From Cellulomonas phragmiteti (lineage in GTDB: Bacteria; Actinomycetota; Actinomycetes; Actinomycetales; Cellulomonadaceae): a stretch of DNA of 64,000 nt. The position numbers and the translations under genes are program-made. The notes below the pieces were generated by a model. The model searched no databases, was not told where the DNA came from, and worked only from the letters and a program-made list of their open reading frames with translations. Of this stretch, positions 17,918-27,887 are shown one piece after another; the stretch's first letter is position 1; the number at the start of each line of letters is the position of its first letter. Location of the stretch: NCBI RefSeq assembly GCF_016862775.1, contig NZ_BONP01000008.1, forward strand, positions 1 through 64,000. The letters run 5' to 3'.

Positions 17918-18840
17918 GCCGCATCGCGGAGTCCCTGTTCTGGATCGGCCGGTACGTCGAGCGTGCGGACGACACCGCGCGGCTGCTCGACGTGCACGTG
18001 CAGATCCTGCTCGAGGACCCGTGGGCCGAGGAGGACCTGGCCTGCCGGTCGCTGCTGTCCGTGATGGACCGCCCGGACCCGCCGGCCGACCTCGACGTCG
18101 GGCGCGAGCACGTGCTCGACGTCCTCGGCTACGACCGGTTCTCGCCGTCGTCGATCGCCGGGGCGCTCGTCGCCGCCCGGGAGAACGCGCGCCGCGCGCG
18201 GGAGATCGTCTCGACCGAGCTGTGGGAGTGCCTCAACGCCAGCTGGAACCAGCTGCCGTCGCAGATGCGCCCGGCGCGACCGCACGACTACTTCACGTGG
18301 GTGCGCGAGCGGGCCGCGATCGTCACGGGGATCATCGAGTCGACGACGTCCCGCGACGACACGTGGCACTTCATGGTCCTGGGCCGTTCCATCGAACGTG
18401 CCGACATGACCGCGCGGCTGCTCACGACGCGCGCGCTCGCGGGATCGGCCGGCCCGAGCTGGGCGACGCTGCTGCGCTCGTGCGGCGCGCACGAGGCGTT
18501 CCTGCGGACGTACCGCGGCAACACCTCCGACGAGCGCGCGGCCGGGTTCCTGCTGCTCGACCGGCTCTTCCCCCGGTCCGTCGTGTACTCGCTCAACCAG
18601 GCCGAGGCGTCGCTGGCGGCGCTCGAGCCCATCGCGGACCGGACGACGATCGACGACGCCCGGCGCCACATCGGCCTGGTGCGCACCAACCTGGAGTACC
18701 GGCCGCTGCTCGAGATCGTCGACGCGCTGCCGCGCGAGATGGAGCTCGTGCAGCGGGCGTGCTCGGCGGCGTCCGACGCGATCCGCGCGCGGTACTTCCC
18801 GTCGGGTGCGGAGCTGACGTGGGTCGGGGAGGCACTGTGA
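17911..18840 (+). CDS. Alpha-E domain protein (DUF403)
   Basis: A 309-residue, mainly helical protein starting at GTG 17911. It opens with the family hallmark LSRIAESLFWIGRYVERADD and contains FMVLGRSIERADMTARLL, VYSLNQAEASLAALEPIAD and the closing YFPSG segment. Alpha-E proteins nearly always pair with the permuted ATP-grasp protein, either as neighbours or as fusions, and are thought to act with it in a ligase complex; no enzyme activity of its own is established. It overlaps its upstream neighbour by 7 bp and the downstream transglutaminase by 4 bp, so expression is tightly coupled and probably stoichiometric. Confidence 0.92.
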   Translation: MLSRIAESLFWIGRYVERADDTARLLDVHVQILLEDPWAEEDLACRSLLSVMDRPDPPADLDVGREHVLDVLGYDRFSPSSIAGALVAARENARRAREIVSTELWECLNASWNQLPSQMRPARPHDYFTWVRERAAIVTGIIESTTSRDDTWHFMVLGRSIERADMTARLLTTRALAGSAGPSWATLLRSCGAHEAFLRTYRGNTSDERAAGFLLLDRLFPRSVVYSLNQAEASLAALEPIADRTTIDDARRHIGLVRTNLEYRPLLEIVDALPREMELVQRACSAASDAIRARYFPSGAELTWVGEAL

Positions 18841-19676
18841 GCAGGCTGCGGATCGTCCACACGTCGACGTTCCGGTACACGGACCCGGTCGTCGCGTCCT
18901 ACAACGAGGCCCGGATGACGCCGTTGTCGCAGCCCGGCCAGGCGGTCCTCGAGTCGCGGCTCGACGTCCACCCGCAGACGTGGATGCACGACTACCGCGA
19001 CTACTGGGGCACGCAGGTGACGGTGTTCGAGGTCCTCGCTCCGCACCAGTCGCTCCTGCTGACCGCGGAGCACCTCGTCGAGGTCGTCGAGCGTCCGGCG
19101 GCGTCCTCGTCGGTGGACTGGGAGGTCCTGCACGGTGCGGAGGTGCGCGACCGGCTCTCCGAGCAGCTCGCGGACACGGCGGCGACCGAGGTGCCCGACG
19201 AGGTCGTGCAGATCGCACGCCGCGTCGCCGACGGTCTGGACCCCGCGGCCGCGGCCGAGGCGGTGTGCCGCGCGCTGCGCGACGAGATGGAGTACATCCC
19301 GGGGGTGACCACCGTGCACACGCCGGCCACCGAGGCGTGGGCCAAGCGCACGGGCGTGTGCCAGGACATGGCCCACCTCGCGCTGGGTGCCCTGCGGGCG
19401 ATCGGGATCCCGGCGCGCTACGTCTCCGGCTACCTGCACCCCGACTCGTCGGGCGAGATCGGCGCGACGGTCACGGGCGAGTCGCATGCGTGGGTCGAGT
19501 GGTGGACGGGGGAGTGGACCGGGTACGACCCGACCAACCGCGTGCGTGCCGGCGAGCACCACGTGGTGCTCGGGCGCGGACGCTGCTACGACGACGTCCC
19601 ACCGCTGCGCGGCATCTACGCCGGGCCGCAGACGCAGGACCTCGTGGTGCAGGTGCGGATCACGCGCGAGGCCTGA
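18837..19676 (+). CDS. Transglutaminase-like cysteine peptidase (BTLCP-associated type)
   Basis: A 279-residue protein starting at GTG 18837 within the stop of the alpha-E gene. An N-terminal beta domain (LRIVHTSTFRYTDPVVASYNEARMTP) precedes the papain-like transglutaminase core. The triad is complete: Cys175 in RTGVCQDMAHLALG, His217 in ESHAWVEWW, Asp231 in GYDPTN. In this family the enzyme is predicted to cleave or transfer amide bonds. With the ATP-grasp and alpha-E proteins it could remove or recycle a peptide tag that the ligase adds. There is no signal peptide, so it works in the cytoplasm. It contrasts with the transglutaminase-fold protein at 50408-52789, which has lost these residues. 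Confidence 0.92.
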   Translation: MSRLRIVHTSTFRYTDPVVASYNEARMTPLSQPGQAVLESRLDVHPQTWMHDYRDYWGTQVTVFEVLAPHQSLLLTAEHLVEVVERPAASSSVDWEVLHGAEVRDRLSEQLADTAATEVPDEVVQIARRVADGLDPAAAAEAVCRALRDEMEYIPGVTTVHTPATEAWAKRTGVCQDMAHLALGALRAIGIPARYVSGYLHPDSSGEIGATVTGESHAWVEWWTGEWTGYDPTNRVRAGEHHVVLGRGRCYDDVPPLRGIYAGPQTQDLVVQVRITREA

Positions 19677-19708
19677 GGTGTGCCGGCGGCCCCGGACCGC
19701 ACGGCGTG

Positions 19709-20437
19709 TCAGGGGGTGAGGCCGGCCCCGAGCGCGGCGAGGAGGGCCGCGCGGTCGCCCGTGACCCGGAGGTCCCGGTCGTCGGGGGTCGTGCGCCCCC
19801 ACACCAGCAGGGCGAGCGAGGCCGCGGGCCCGGCCACCTCGACCGCGGGCGCCTCGTCGACCGCGTCCAGGGTCCAGGTCCGGCCCGCGTCGGCCGCGAC
19901 GAGCGTCAGCCGCACGGGCAGCGGGGCAGTGCGTCCCAGCGCGACCTGGCGGGGCTGCATCACGTGGACGACCTCGTCGACCGTGTCCGCCCACAGTCCG
20001 GGCGCCACGTCCAGGTGCAGCCCGCCCGCGGTCCGCAGGTCCCACAGGTGCACGAGCGTCTCGTGCACCTGCCGGCGGTGCCAGAACCGCACGACGCCGC
20101 TGTCGTCGAGCGTCCACGCGGGTGCGTCGGGGTCCAGGCCGGCGAGCGTCTCGCGCAGCTCGGTGGCCTGCGCCGCGTAGAACTCGTCGAGGACGAAGGG
20201 TCCGCGCCCCAGCGGCGTCTCCTGCCGGCGGCGTGCCTGGCCCGCCGCCCAGTGGTGGATGCGGCCGAGGTGCACCACGAGGTGCTGCACGCGCCACCGG
20301 CCGCACCACGGGACGCGGGTCGACGGGTCGACCTGCCCGATGGTGGTGAGGAACTGCTCCTGCAGGACCGCCAGCGTCGTCAGGTCGGCGGCGGGCCGGT
20401 CCACGGCTGCCGGTGCGGCGTCCACGTCGTGCTTCAT
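19709..20437 (-). CDS. Maleylpyruvate isomerase family (mycothiol-dependent type, DinB-like) protein
   Basis: A 242-residue protein read leftwards from ATG 20437. The N-terminal half is a DinB-like four-helix bundle with [23 protein letters not shown] and [17 protein letters not shown]; the spaced histidines are the metal ligands typical of mycothiol-dependent maleylpyruvate isomerases. The C-terminal part (about 150-242) resembles the SCP2-like domain that often follows ([21 protein letters not shown]). Members act in mycothiol-linked detoxification or aromatic degradation, but many are uncharacterised, and no catabolic genes are nearby, so the substrate is unknown. It converges on the transglutaminase and diverges from lepA. 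Confidence 0.82.
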   Translation of the reverse strand: MKHDVDAAPAAVDRPAADLTTLAVLQEQFLTTIGQVDPSTRVPWCGRWRVQHLVVHLGRIHHWAAGQARRRQETPLGRGPFVLDEFYAAQATELRETLAGLDPDAPAWTLDDSGVVRFWHRRQVHETLVHLWDLRTAGGLHLDVAPGLWADTVDEVVHVMQPRQVALGRTAPLPVRLTLVAADAGRTWTLDAVDEAPAVEVAGPAASLALLVWGRTTPDDRDLRVTGDRAALLAALGAGLTP

Positions 20438-20594
20438 GGGACCATGGTGGTGCCCACCACCGACGCCCGACAGGGCCGGGCCCGCCACCGCGGGTCGGGA
20501 TCCCGCCGACCACCGGTCGCGCGGGCGCCGCGGCGGTGCGCCAGCCGTGGTCGACGACCGTCGACCGACCGTCCAGAAGCCGGAGAACGCCGAG

Positions 20595-22487
<1,893 letters not shown>

Positions 22488-22518
22488 GCCGCCCGCCCAC
22501 CCGCCGCGGCGGCGTGCG

Positions 22519-23757
22519 GTGAGCCCCGCACTGCCCGCGGGCGACCCCGCGCCGCCCGACGGCGCGCTGCCGGCCTCGGCGGCCACCGGTGCGGACGGGC
22601 GCGGGTTCGGCGTGTACCTGCACGTGCCGTTCTGCGCGGTGCGGTGCGGCTACTGCGACTTCAACACGTACACGGCGACCGAGCTGGGTGGTGGTGCGAG
22701 CCTGGCGTCCTACGCCGGGACCGCGCTGGACGAGGTGGCGCTCGCGGACCGCGTGCTGCGCACCTCCGGCCTGCCGTCGCGGCCGGTCGCGACGGTGTTC
22801 GTCGGTGGTGGCACCCCGACGCTGCTGCCGGTCGACGACCTCGCCCGGCTCCTCGAGGGTGTGCGCGGCACCTGGGGCCTGGTGCCCGGTGCCGAGGTCA
22901 CGACCGAGGCGAACCCCGACTCCGTGACGCCCGACGCGCTCGCCCGGCTCGCGACGGCCGGGTTCACCCGGGTGTCGTTCGGCATGCAGTCCGCCGTCCC
23001 GCACGTGCTGGCGACCCTCGAGCGGACGCACGACCCGGCCCGTGTCCCCGACGTCGTGCGCTGGGCGCGGGACGCGGGCCTGAGCGTCTCGCTCGACCTC
23101 ATCTACGGCACGCCCGGGGAGTCCCTCGACGACTGGCGGCGGTCCCTCGAGGTCGCGCTCGCCACGGGCGTCGACCACGTCAGCGCGTACGCGCTGGTCG
23201 TCGAGGCCGGCACCCGGATGGCGGTGCAGGTGCGGCGCGGGGAGCTCACGCTGCCCGACGAGGACGACCAGGCCGCCAAGTACGAGCTCGCGGACGACCT
23301 GCTCACCGCCGCCGGCCTGCACTGGTACGAGGTGAGCAACTGGGCGCGCACGCCCGCCGACGCGTCCCGGCACAACCTCGGCTACTGGCGCGGCGACGAC
23401 TGGTGGGGGATCGGCCCCGGCGCGCACAGCCACGTCGGGGGCGTGCGGTGGTGGAACGTCAAGCACCCCCGTGCGTACGCCGACCGCCTCGCGCGCGGCC
23501 TGAGCCCGGCGGCCGGCCGGGAGGTCGTCGCGGGTGACACGGCGGCGCTGGAGCGCGTCATGCTCGGCGTGCGGATCGCCGAGGGGCTGCCGCTCGCCGA
23601 CGTGCCCGCGGCGTCCCGCCCGGCCGTCGCCGGGCTGGTCGCCGACGGGCTCGTGGACGGTGCCGCGGCGCTCGGGGCGGACGGGCCGCGGCGGGTGGTG
23701 CTCACGCGGCGCGGACGCCTGCTCGCCGACACCGTGGTGCGGACCCTCGCGGCCTGA
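22519..23757 (+). CDS. hemW: HemW, radical SAM heme chaperone / coproporphyrinogen oxidase-like
   Basis: A 412-residue radical SAM protein beginning at GTG 22519. The Fe-S cluster motif is CAVRCGYC near residue 42; SAM-binding GGGTPTLL and the TTEANPDS, FGMQSAVPHVLATLERTH segments follow, and the HemN C-terminal domain closes the protein. Annotations once called it oxygen-independent coproporphyrinogen III oxidase; the CxxxCxxC spacing with no N-terminal HemN extension fits HemW, which hands heme to target proteins. The gap to lepA is 31 bases, so co-transcription is likely. The gene ends inside a bidirectional terminator. Confidence 0.93.
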   Translation: MSPALPAGDPAPPDGALPASAATGADGRGFGVYLHVPFCAVRCGYCDFNTYTATELGGGASLASYAGTALDEVALADRVLRTSGLPSRPVATVFVGGGTPTLLPVDDLARLLEGVRGTWGLVPGAEVTTEANPDSVTPDALARLATAGFTRVSFGMQSAVPHVLATLERTHDPARVPDVVRWARDAGLSVSLDLIYGTPGESLDDWRRSLEVALATGVDHVSAYALVVEAGTRMAVQVRRGELTLPDEDDQAAKYELADDLLTAAGLHWYEVSNWARTPADASRHNLGYWRGDDWWGIGPGAHSHVGGVRWWNVKHPRAYADRLARGLSPAAGREVVAGDTAALERVMLGVRIAEGLPLADVPAASRPAVAGLVADGLVDGAAALGADGPRRVVLTRRGRLLADTVVRTLAA

Positions 23758-23788
23758 GCGACGCGCCGGCCCGGTGGCCGGGGCTCAG
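23754..23788. terminator. Bidirectional terminator between hemW and the DUF4870 pair
   Basis: Nested inverted repeat: outer arms CTGAGC/GCTCAG contain the hemW stop codon and the downstream gene's stop on the other strand, inner stem CCGGCC/GGCCGG with loop CGGT. Two convergent units end here. Confidence 0.65.
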
Positions 23789-24159
23789 CCCACCAGGCGC
23801 AGCGTGCCGGGGTAGCGGTACCACTCCCACCGGTTCGCGGCGACGGCCGCCAGGATGCACAGCACGAGCCACGCCAGCAGGACGCCGAGCAGGACGGGCG
23901 TCGCCAGCCCGAACGTCACGACGGTCAGGACGGCGGCCACGACCAGAGCGATCAGGGCGGTGATCTGGAAGTTGAGGGCCTCCGTGGCGTGGTGCTCGAG
24001 GAAGCGCCCGCGGCCGCGGAACACCAGCCACACGACGAGCGGGACGAGGAGACCCGGTCCCAGCAGCGGCAGCACGTGCGCGAGGATCGCCCACGTGCGC
24101 TCCTCGTCGGGCCGCAGCGGCGGCGGTGGCGGCGGCCATCCCGCCGGCGCGTCGCTCAC
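23785..24159 (-). CDS. DUF4870 membrane protein (copy B)
   Basis: A 124-residue protein beginning at GTG 24159. A short Pro-rich N-terminus (GWPPPPPPLRPDEERTWAIL) leads into three to four hydrophobic segments with the DUF4870 hallmark GRGRFLEHHATEALNFQIT. Function is unknown; DUF4870 proteins are small inner-membrane proteins found across bacteria, and members resemble Tic20-like folds. It overlaps the upstream paralogue by 4 bp (24156-24159), so the two are coupled and could form a heteromer. Confidence 0.8.
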   Translation of the reverse strand: MSDAPAGWPPPPPPLRPDEERTWAILAHVLPLLGPGLLVPLVVWLVFRGRGRFLEHHATEALNFQITALIALVVAAVLTVVTFGLATPVLLGVLLAWLVLCILAAVAANRWEWYRYPGTLRLVG

Positions 24160-24533
24160 CGGACCAGCTCCAGGCTGAACGGGTACCGGTACGACCCGCC
24201 CCGGTAGACGGCGGCGGCCGCGAGCAGGGACAGCACGAGCGCGATGACGCCCACGGCGAGCTGGCCGACCCAGCCGATCACCCCGATGACCGGGAACTGA
24301 CGGACCACCTCCAGGACCACCATCGCGATCAGGGCGGTGAGCTGGAAGTTCAGGGCCACGCGCGCCTCGTTCGCGGTCGCGGGGTCCTTGTCCCGCTGCA
24401 CCAGCCAGACGACGAGCGAGGCGACCCACCCGGCGAACAGGTAGGTGAGCACACCGCCGAGGTGCGCCACCATCGCCAGGGTGCTGCCCTGCGAGGGCCG
24501 CCCGTGCGGGGCGGACCGAGGGTCGTGGGTCAC
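24156..24533 (-). CDS. DUF4870 membrane protein (copy A)
   Basis: A 125-residue protein. The GTG at 24533 is preferred because it follows a CGGGAG ribosome-like site and begins a compact protein; a longer open frame extends to 24665 but encodes an unlikely Arg/His-rich N-terminus. It carries the same core as its neighbour: TLAMVAHLGGVLTYLFAGWV, ATANEARVALNFQLTALIAM and three membrane segments. The two copies share the NEA/TEALNFQ-T motif yet differ widely elsewhere, suggesting an old duplication. Function unknown. Confidence 0.78.
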   Translation of the reverse strand: MTHDPRSAPHGRPSQGSTLAMVAHLGGVLTYLFAGWVASLVVWLVQRDKDPATANEARVALNFQLTALIAMVVLEVVRQFPVIGVIGWVGQLAVGVIALVLSLLAAAAVYRGGSYRYPFSLELVR

Positions 24534-24658
24534 GTGCGTCTCCCGGAGGTGGTCGTGGCGGCTGGTGCAGGCGGTGGTCCGGTGCAGACCCACCGACGTC
24601 GCGCCCGCAGCGTACCGGCGCGGGCGGGTGGATGTGGTTCTTCGCCCGGCGCGGTGTC

Positions 24659-24664
24659 TTGACA
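24659..24664 (+). promoter_or_regulatory. -35 box TTGACA upstream of the Pro-rich membrane protein
   Basis: A consensus TTGACA at 24659-24664; a poor -10 (TTCCCT, 24683-24688) is spaced 18 bp downstream. Together they would start transcription about 40 bases before the ATG at 24735. The remaining part of 24534-24734 shows nothing else. Confidence 0.4.
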
Positions 24665-24734
24665 CGTTCTGTGGCGTTTCGGTTCCCTGACGCCAGGGGC
24701 GTGCCTACGCCCCGCCACGCGCCAGGAGGCATGC

Positions 24735-25661
24735 ATGAGCGAGAACCCCGGCGGAACTCCGCCGCGCGACGACGACGCGAGCGTCCCGCCGCCCCCGCCC
24801 CCGTACGGGTCGTCGGGGGGCAGCGTCCCGCCCACCCCGCCGCCGCCGCCCGGTGCCGCGTACCCGCCGCCGGCGTACGGCACGCCGGGCGCGCAGCCCG
24901 GCGGCTACCCGCCTCCCGCCTCGCCCTACGGCCAGCCGGGCGGCCAGCCCGGTGCCCAGCCGTACGCGCCGCCGCCGGGTCAGGTCGACATCGGCGCGGG
25001 CTTCTCGTGGGCGTTCTCGAAGTTCGGGCAGCACTGGGTGGCGTTCGTCCTGGGTGGGCTGGCCTGGTTCGTGGTCATCGCCGTCGTCGCCGTGGTCGGG
25101 CTCGGTCTGATCGGTGGCGCCGCGGCGCTCACCGGCGGGTCGGACGGGGTCGCCGGCGCCGCGGCAGGGATCGGCGCGTCGATCGGGATCGCGATCTACG
25201 TCGCGCTGATCGTGCTGCTGCTCGTGCTGTTCAGCGCGGCCTTCATCAAGGCCGCGCTCAAGGTGGCCGACGGCCACGCGATCTCGGTCGGCGACCTGTT
25301 CGACACCTCGCACGCCGGGCAGCTGGTCCTGCTCGCCCTCGTGATCGGTGCCGTCGGGCTCGTCGCGAGCTTCATCCCCGTGATCGGCCAGATCGCGTTC
25401 GTCGTCGCCGGGTTCTTCGTCTTCTACGCGGTGGTGGCGATCGTCGAGCGCAACGAGGGGGCGATCGACGCGATCCGGACGAGCGTCGCGCTGCAGACGC
25501 GCGACCTCGGCACGGGCGTCCTGGTGTACCTGGTCGTGGCCGTGGTGAGCTGGGTCGGGTCGCTGGTCTGCTTCGTCGGTGTGCTCGTGTCGCTGCCCGT
25601 GGGCGCTCTGCTCACGGTCTTCGCCTACCGGCGCCTGACCGGCGGCCAGATCGCCGCCTGA
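24735..25661 (+). CDS. Pro/Gly/Tyr-rich integral membrane protein of unknown function
   Basis: A 308-residue protein with a strong ribosome site (CCAGGAGGCATGC before ATG 24735). Residues 1-88 are a disordered Pro/Gly/Tyr/Gln-rich tail, probably cytoplasmic and able to form multivalent contacts. Residues 95-300 contain about six membrane helices, including VAFVLGGLAWFVVIAVVAVV, LIVLLLVLFSAAFIKAALK, FVVAGFFVFYAVVAIVERN and VYLVVAVVSWVGSLVCFVGV. The helix pattern, with charged FIKAALKVADG between helices, recalls DUF975/YIP1-like families, but I do not recognise it with certainty. It is transcribed alone and ends at an 11-bp-stem terminator. Confidence 0.75.
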   Translation: MSENPGGTPPRDDDASVPPPPPPYGSSGGSVPPTPPPPPGAAYPPPAYGTPGAQPGGYPPPASPYGQPGGQPGAQPYAPPPGQVDIGAGFSWAFSKFGQHWVAFVLGGLAWFVVIAVVAVVGLGLIGGAAALTGGSDGVAGAAAGIGASIGIAIYVALIVLLLVLFSAAFIKAALKVADGHAISVGDLFDTSHAGQLVLLALVIGAVGLVASFIPVIGQIAFVVAGFFVFYAVVAIVERNEGAIDAIRTSVALQTRDLGTGVLVYLVVAVVSWVGSLVCFVGVLVSLPVGALLTVFAYRRLTGGQIAA

Positions 25662-25672
25662 CCTCCGCGACC

Positions 25673-25703
25673 CCGTGGGCCCGGCCGGTGGTCGGGCCCA
25701 CGG
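25673..25703. terminator. Bidirectional terminator
   Basis: Perfect 11-bp stem CCGTGGGCCCG/CGGGCCCACGG with a 9-nt loop between the convergent membrane-protein gene and the DUF3097 gene. No T-tract. Confidence 0.85.
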
Positions 25704-25721
25704 CGTCCGTCCGACGCGCCG

Positions 25722-26591
25722 TCAGGCGGTGACGAAGTCGATGAGCTCCTCGACCCGGCCCAGCAGGCTGGGCTCGAGGTCGGCGTAGGACCGCACCGAG
25801 CGCAGGATGCGCTGCCACGCGCGGGCGACGTCCGCCTGGTCCTCGGCGGGCCACCCGAGCTCGCGCAGGATCCCGCGCTTCCACTCGGTGCCCCGCTCGA
25901 TCGTCGGCCACGCCGTCAGGCCCACCCGCTCCGGGCGCACCGCCTGCCAGACGTCCACGTAGGGGTGCCCCAGGACCAGCACGGTGCCGCGCGGCACGGC
26001 CCGCAGGGCGTCGGCGGCGATCCGGCTCTCCTTGGCGCCGGGCACCAGGTGGTCGACGAGGACGCCGACGCGCCGGTCGGCGGTCGGGCCGAAGTCGCGC
26101 AGCGCGTCGGCCAGGTGGTCGACGCCGTCGAGGAGCTCGACGACCACGCCCTCGACCCGCAGGTCGTCGCCCCAGACCTTCTCCACGAGCTCGGCGTCGT
26201 GCTTGCCCTCGACCCAGATCCGCGACCCGCGCGCGACGCGCGCCGGGGCGTCGGGCACGGCGACGGAGCCCGACGCCGTGCGGGTGGGACGGACCGGGGC
26301 GCGGCTCGTCACGGGCGCGGTGAGCACGACGGGCTCGCCGTCGACCCAGAAGCCCGGGCCGAGCCGGAACGTGCGCGTGCGCCCGCGGCGGTCCTCCAGC
26401 ACCACGACGTGCAGGCCCCCGGACTTCTCCACGCGGACCACGGCGCCGACCCACCCGGTCTCGACGTCCTCGACGACCAGGCCGCGGTCCGCCGCCTGCT
26501 CGCGGGCCGCGCGCGGCGGTCGGTGGTGGGCGGTGCGGGGTGCGGTGCGGCCCCCGCCGAGCACGTCGGAGCCGTAGCGGTCGTCGGTCAC
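25722..26591 (-). CDS. DUF3097 family protein
   Basis: A 289-residue protein starting at GTG 26591. After a basic, disordered N-terminus comes a small beta-rich region (VGAVVRVEKSGGLHVVVLED, TFRLGPGFWVDGEPVVLT), then RIWVEGKHDAELVEKVWGDD, which resembles the start of a Toprim-type domain (EG..DA), VVVELLDGVDHLADAL, VGVLVDHLVPGAKESRIA and VLVLGHPYVDVWQAV. DUF3097 is almost restricted to actinobacteria and is typically found next to hrcA, as here. The function is not known; a Toprim-like fold would hint at nucleic-acid work, but that is inference from short motifs. It diverges from hrcA. Confidence 0.85.
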   Translation of the reverse strand: MTDDRYGSDVLGGGRTAPRTAHHRPPRAAREQAADRGLVVEDVETGWVGAVVRVEKSGGLHVVVLEDRRGRTRTFRLGPGFWVDGEPVVLTAPVTSRAPVRPTRTASGSVAVPDAPARVARGSRIWVEGKHDAELVEKVWGDDLRVEGVVVELLDGVDHLADALRDFGPTADRRVGVLVDHLVPGAKESRIAADALRAVPRGTVLVLGHPYVDVWQAVRPERVGLTAWPTIERGTEWKRGILRELGWPAEDQADVARAWQRILRSVRSYADLEPSLLGRVEELIDFVTA

Positions 26592-26597
26592 GCGGGC

Positions 26598-26603
26598 ACT
26601 CTA
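26598..26603 (-). promoter_or_regulatory. -10 box (TAGAGT) of the DUF3097 gene
   Basis: Read on the minus strand, TAGAGT is followed by GCCCGC and then the GTG start at 26591, a 6-nt distance implying a leaderless mRNA. Confidence 0.5.
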
Positions 26604-26669
26604 GGAGGTCGGGCGCCGTGCTCGTCGAGCGACGCGCGGCGGCGCCCGGGCCCCGCCGGGACGACCGCG

Positions 26670-26675
26670 TAGAAT
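26670..26675 (+). promoter_or_regulatory. -10 box (TAGAAT) of the hrcA operon
   Basis: TAGAAT directly abuts the CIRCE element, so HrcA bound there would cover the transcription start. The predicted leader is about 95 nt. No good -35 is visible in the GC-rich upstream sequence. Confidence 0.5.
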
Positions 26676-26701
26676 TGGCACTCGGTCCTGCCGAGTGCTA
26701 C
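26675..26701. promoter_or_regulatory. CIRCE operator upstream of hrcA
   Basis: TTGGCACTC, nine bases, GAGTGCTAC: nearly identical to the CIRCE consensus (TTAGCACTC-N9-GAGTGCTAA). HrcA, the product of the downstream gene, binds this element and represses chaperone transcription until heat shock. Position right after the -10 box fits autorepression. Confidence 0.95.
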
Positions 26702-26777
26702 GCAGGACCGCCGGCGCACCCGCCTCGGGCACGAGGCGGACGTACGGTGAGGACCCCGGGGGGACGGAGGGAGCGAC

Positions 26778-27800
26778 ATGAGCGAGGACCGCAGGCTGGA
26801 CGTGCTGCGCGCGATCGTCGAGGACTACGTCGCGACCCGCGAGCCCGTCGGGTCGCGTGCTCTGGCCGAGCGCCACGCGCTCGGCGTGTCCCCGGCGACG
26901 ATCCGCAACGACATGGCGGCGCTCGAGGAGGCCGGGCTGATCGTCCAGCCGCACACCTCGGCGGGCCGTGTGCCCACCGAGCAGGGGTACCGCGAGTTCG
27001 TCGACCGGCTGTCCGGGGTGCGGGCGCTGTCCGCGGCCGAGAAGCGCGCGATCGGCACCCTCCTGGAGGAGGCCGTCGACCTCGACGACGTCATGGACCG
27101 TGCGGTCCGCCTCATCGCCCAGCTCACCCACCAGGTCGCGGTCGTGCAGTACCCGTCGCTGCGGCGCTCGGCGCTGCGGCACGTCGAGCTCGTGCCGGTG
27201 GGCGCGCGCCACCTGCTGGTCGTCATCATCACCACGACGGGCCGCGTCGAGCAGCGCACCCTCGAGCTGACGGGCGACCTCGACGAGGGCGTCGTGGCAC
27301 GGCTGCGGGTCCGCCTCAACGTCGCGGCCGCCGGCCTGCGGCTCTCGGAGCTGGACGTGGCGCTCGAGGCCCTGGCGGGGGAGTTCGGGCCCGAGGGTGC
27401 CGACCTGGCCCGGTCCGTCGTCGCCGTGGTCGCCGAGACCCTCGCGCAGGAGCGTGAGGAGCGCGTCGTCGTCGCCGGCGCCTCGCACCTGGCCCGCAGC
27501 GCGGGTGCCGACTTCCCCCACACCATCGGCCCCGTCCTCGAGGCGCTCGAGGAGCAGGTGGTCCTGCTCCGCCTGCTCTCGGAGATGGCCGAGGACTCGG
27601 CGGGCGTCGCCGTGCGCATCGGGCGCGAGACGCAGCACGAGGGCCTCGCCGAGACGAGCATCGTGACCAGCGGGTACGGCGGGCAGGGCTCGTCGGTCGC
27701 CGTCCTCGGCTCGGTCGGACCGCTGCGCATGGACTACCCCCAGACCATGGCGGCGGTCCGTGCCGTCGCCCGGTACCTCACCCGGATCCTCGCGGGCTGA
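26778..27800 (+). CDS. hrcA: Heat-inducible transcription repressor HrcA
   Basis: A 340-residue repressor. The N-terminal winged helix ([58 protein letters not shown]) contains all family signatures; the remaining part is the GAF-like dimerisation and inserted domain, ending with [21 protein letters not shown]. HrcA binds CIRCE and needs GroEL for folding, which ties repression to chaperone load. A strong ribosome site (GGAGGGAG) precedes the ATG. The CIRCE at 26675-26701 makes it autoregulated together with the downstream dnaJ and rsmE. Confidence 0.97.
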   Translation: MSEDRRLDVLRAIVEDYVATREPVGSRALAERHALGVSPATIRNDMAALEEAGLIVQPHTSAGRVPTEQGYREFVDRLSGVRALSAAEKRAIGTLLEEAVDLDDVMDRAVRLIAQLTHQVAVVQYPSLRRSALRHVELVPVGARHLLVVIITTTGRVEQRTLELTGDLDEGVVARLRVRLNVAAAGLRLSELDVALEALAGEFGPEGADLARSVVAVVAETLAQEREERVVVAGASHLARSAGADFPHTIGPVLEALEEQVVLLRLLSEMAEDSAGVAVRIGRETQHEGLAETSIVTSGYGGQGSSVAVLGSVGPLRMDYPQTMAAVRAVARYLTRILAG

Positions 27801-27887
27801 CCCCGTCGTCCCGCGTGCGCGCCGTCCGGCGCCCCGCACGCGGGCCCGGGCACCCCACGCACGAGCAGGAAGCGAGCAGCACGCCAC

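Noticed and set aside
24533-24665. Longer N-terminus for the first DUF4870 protein (start at 24665)
   Set aside because: The added 44 residues are Arg/His/Thr-rich with no ribosome site; GTG 24533 follows a CGGGAG tract and yields the normal family length.
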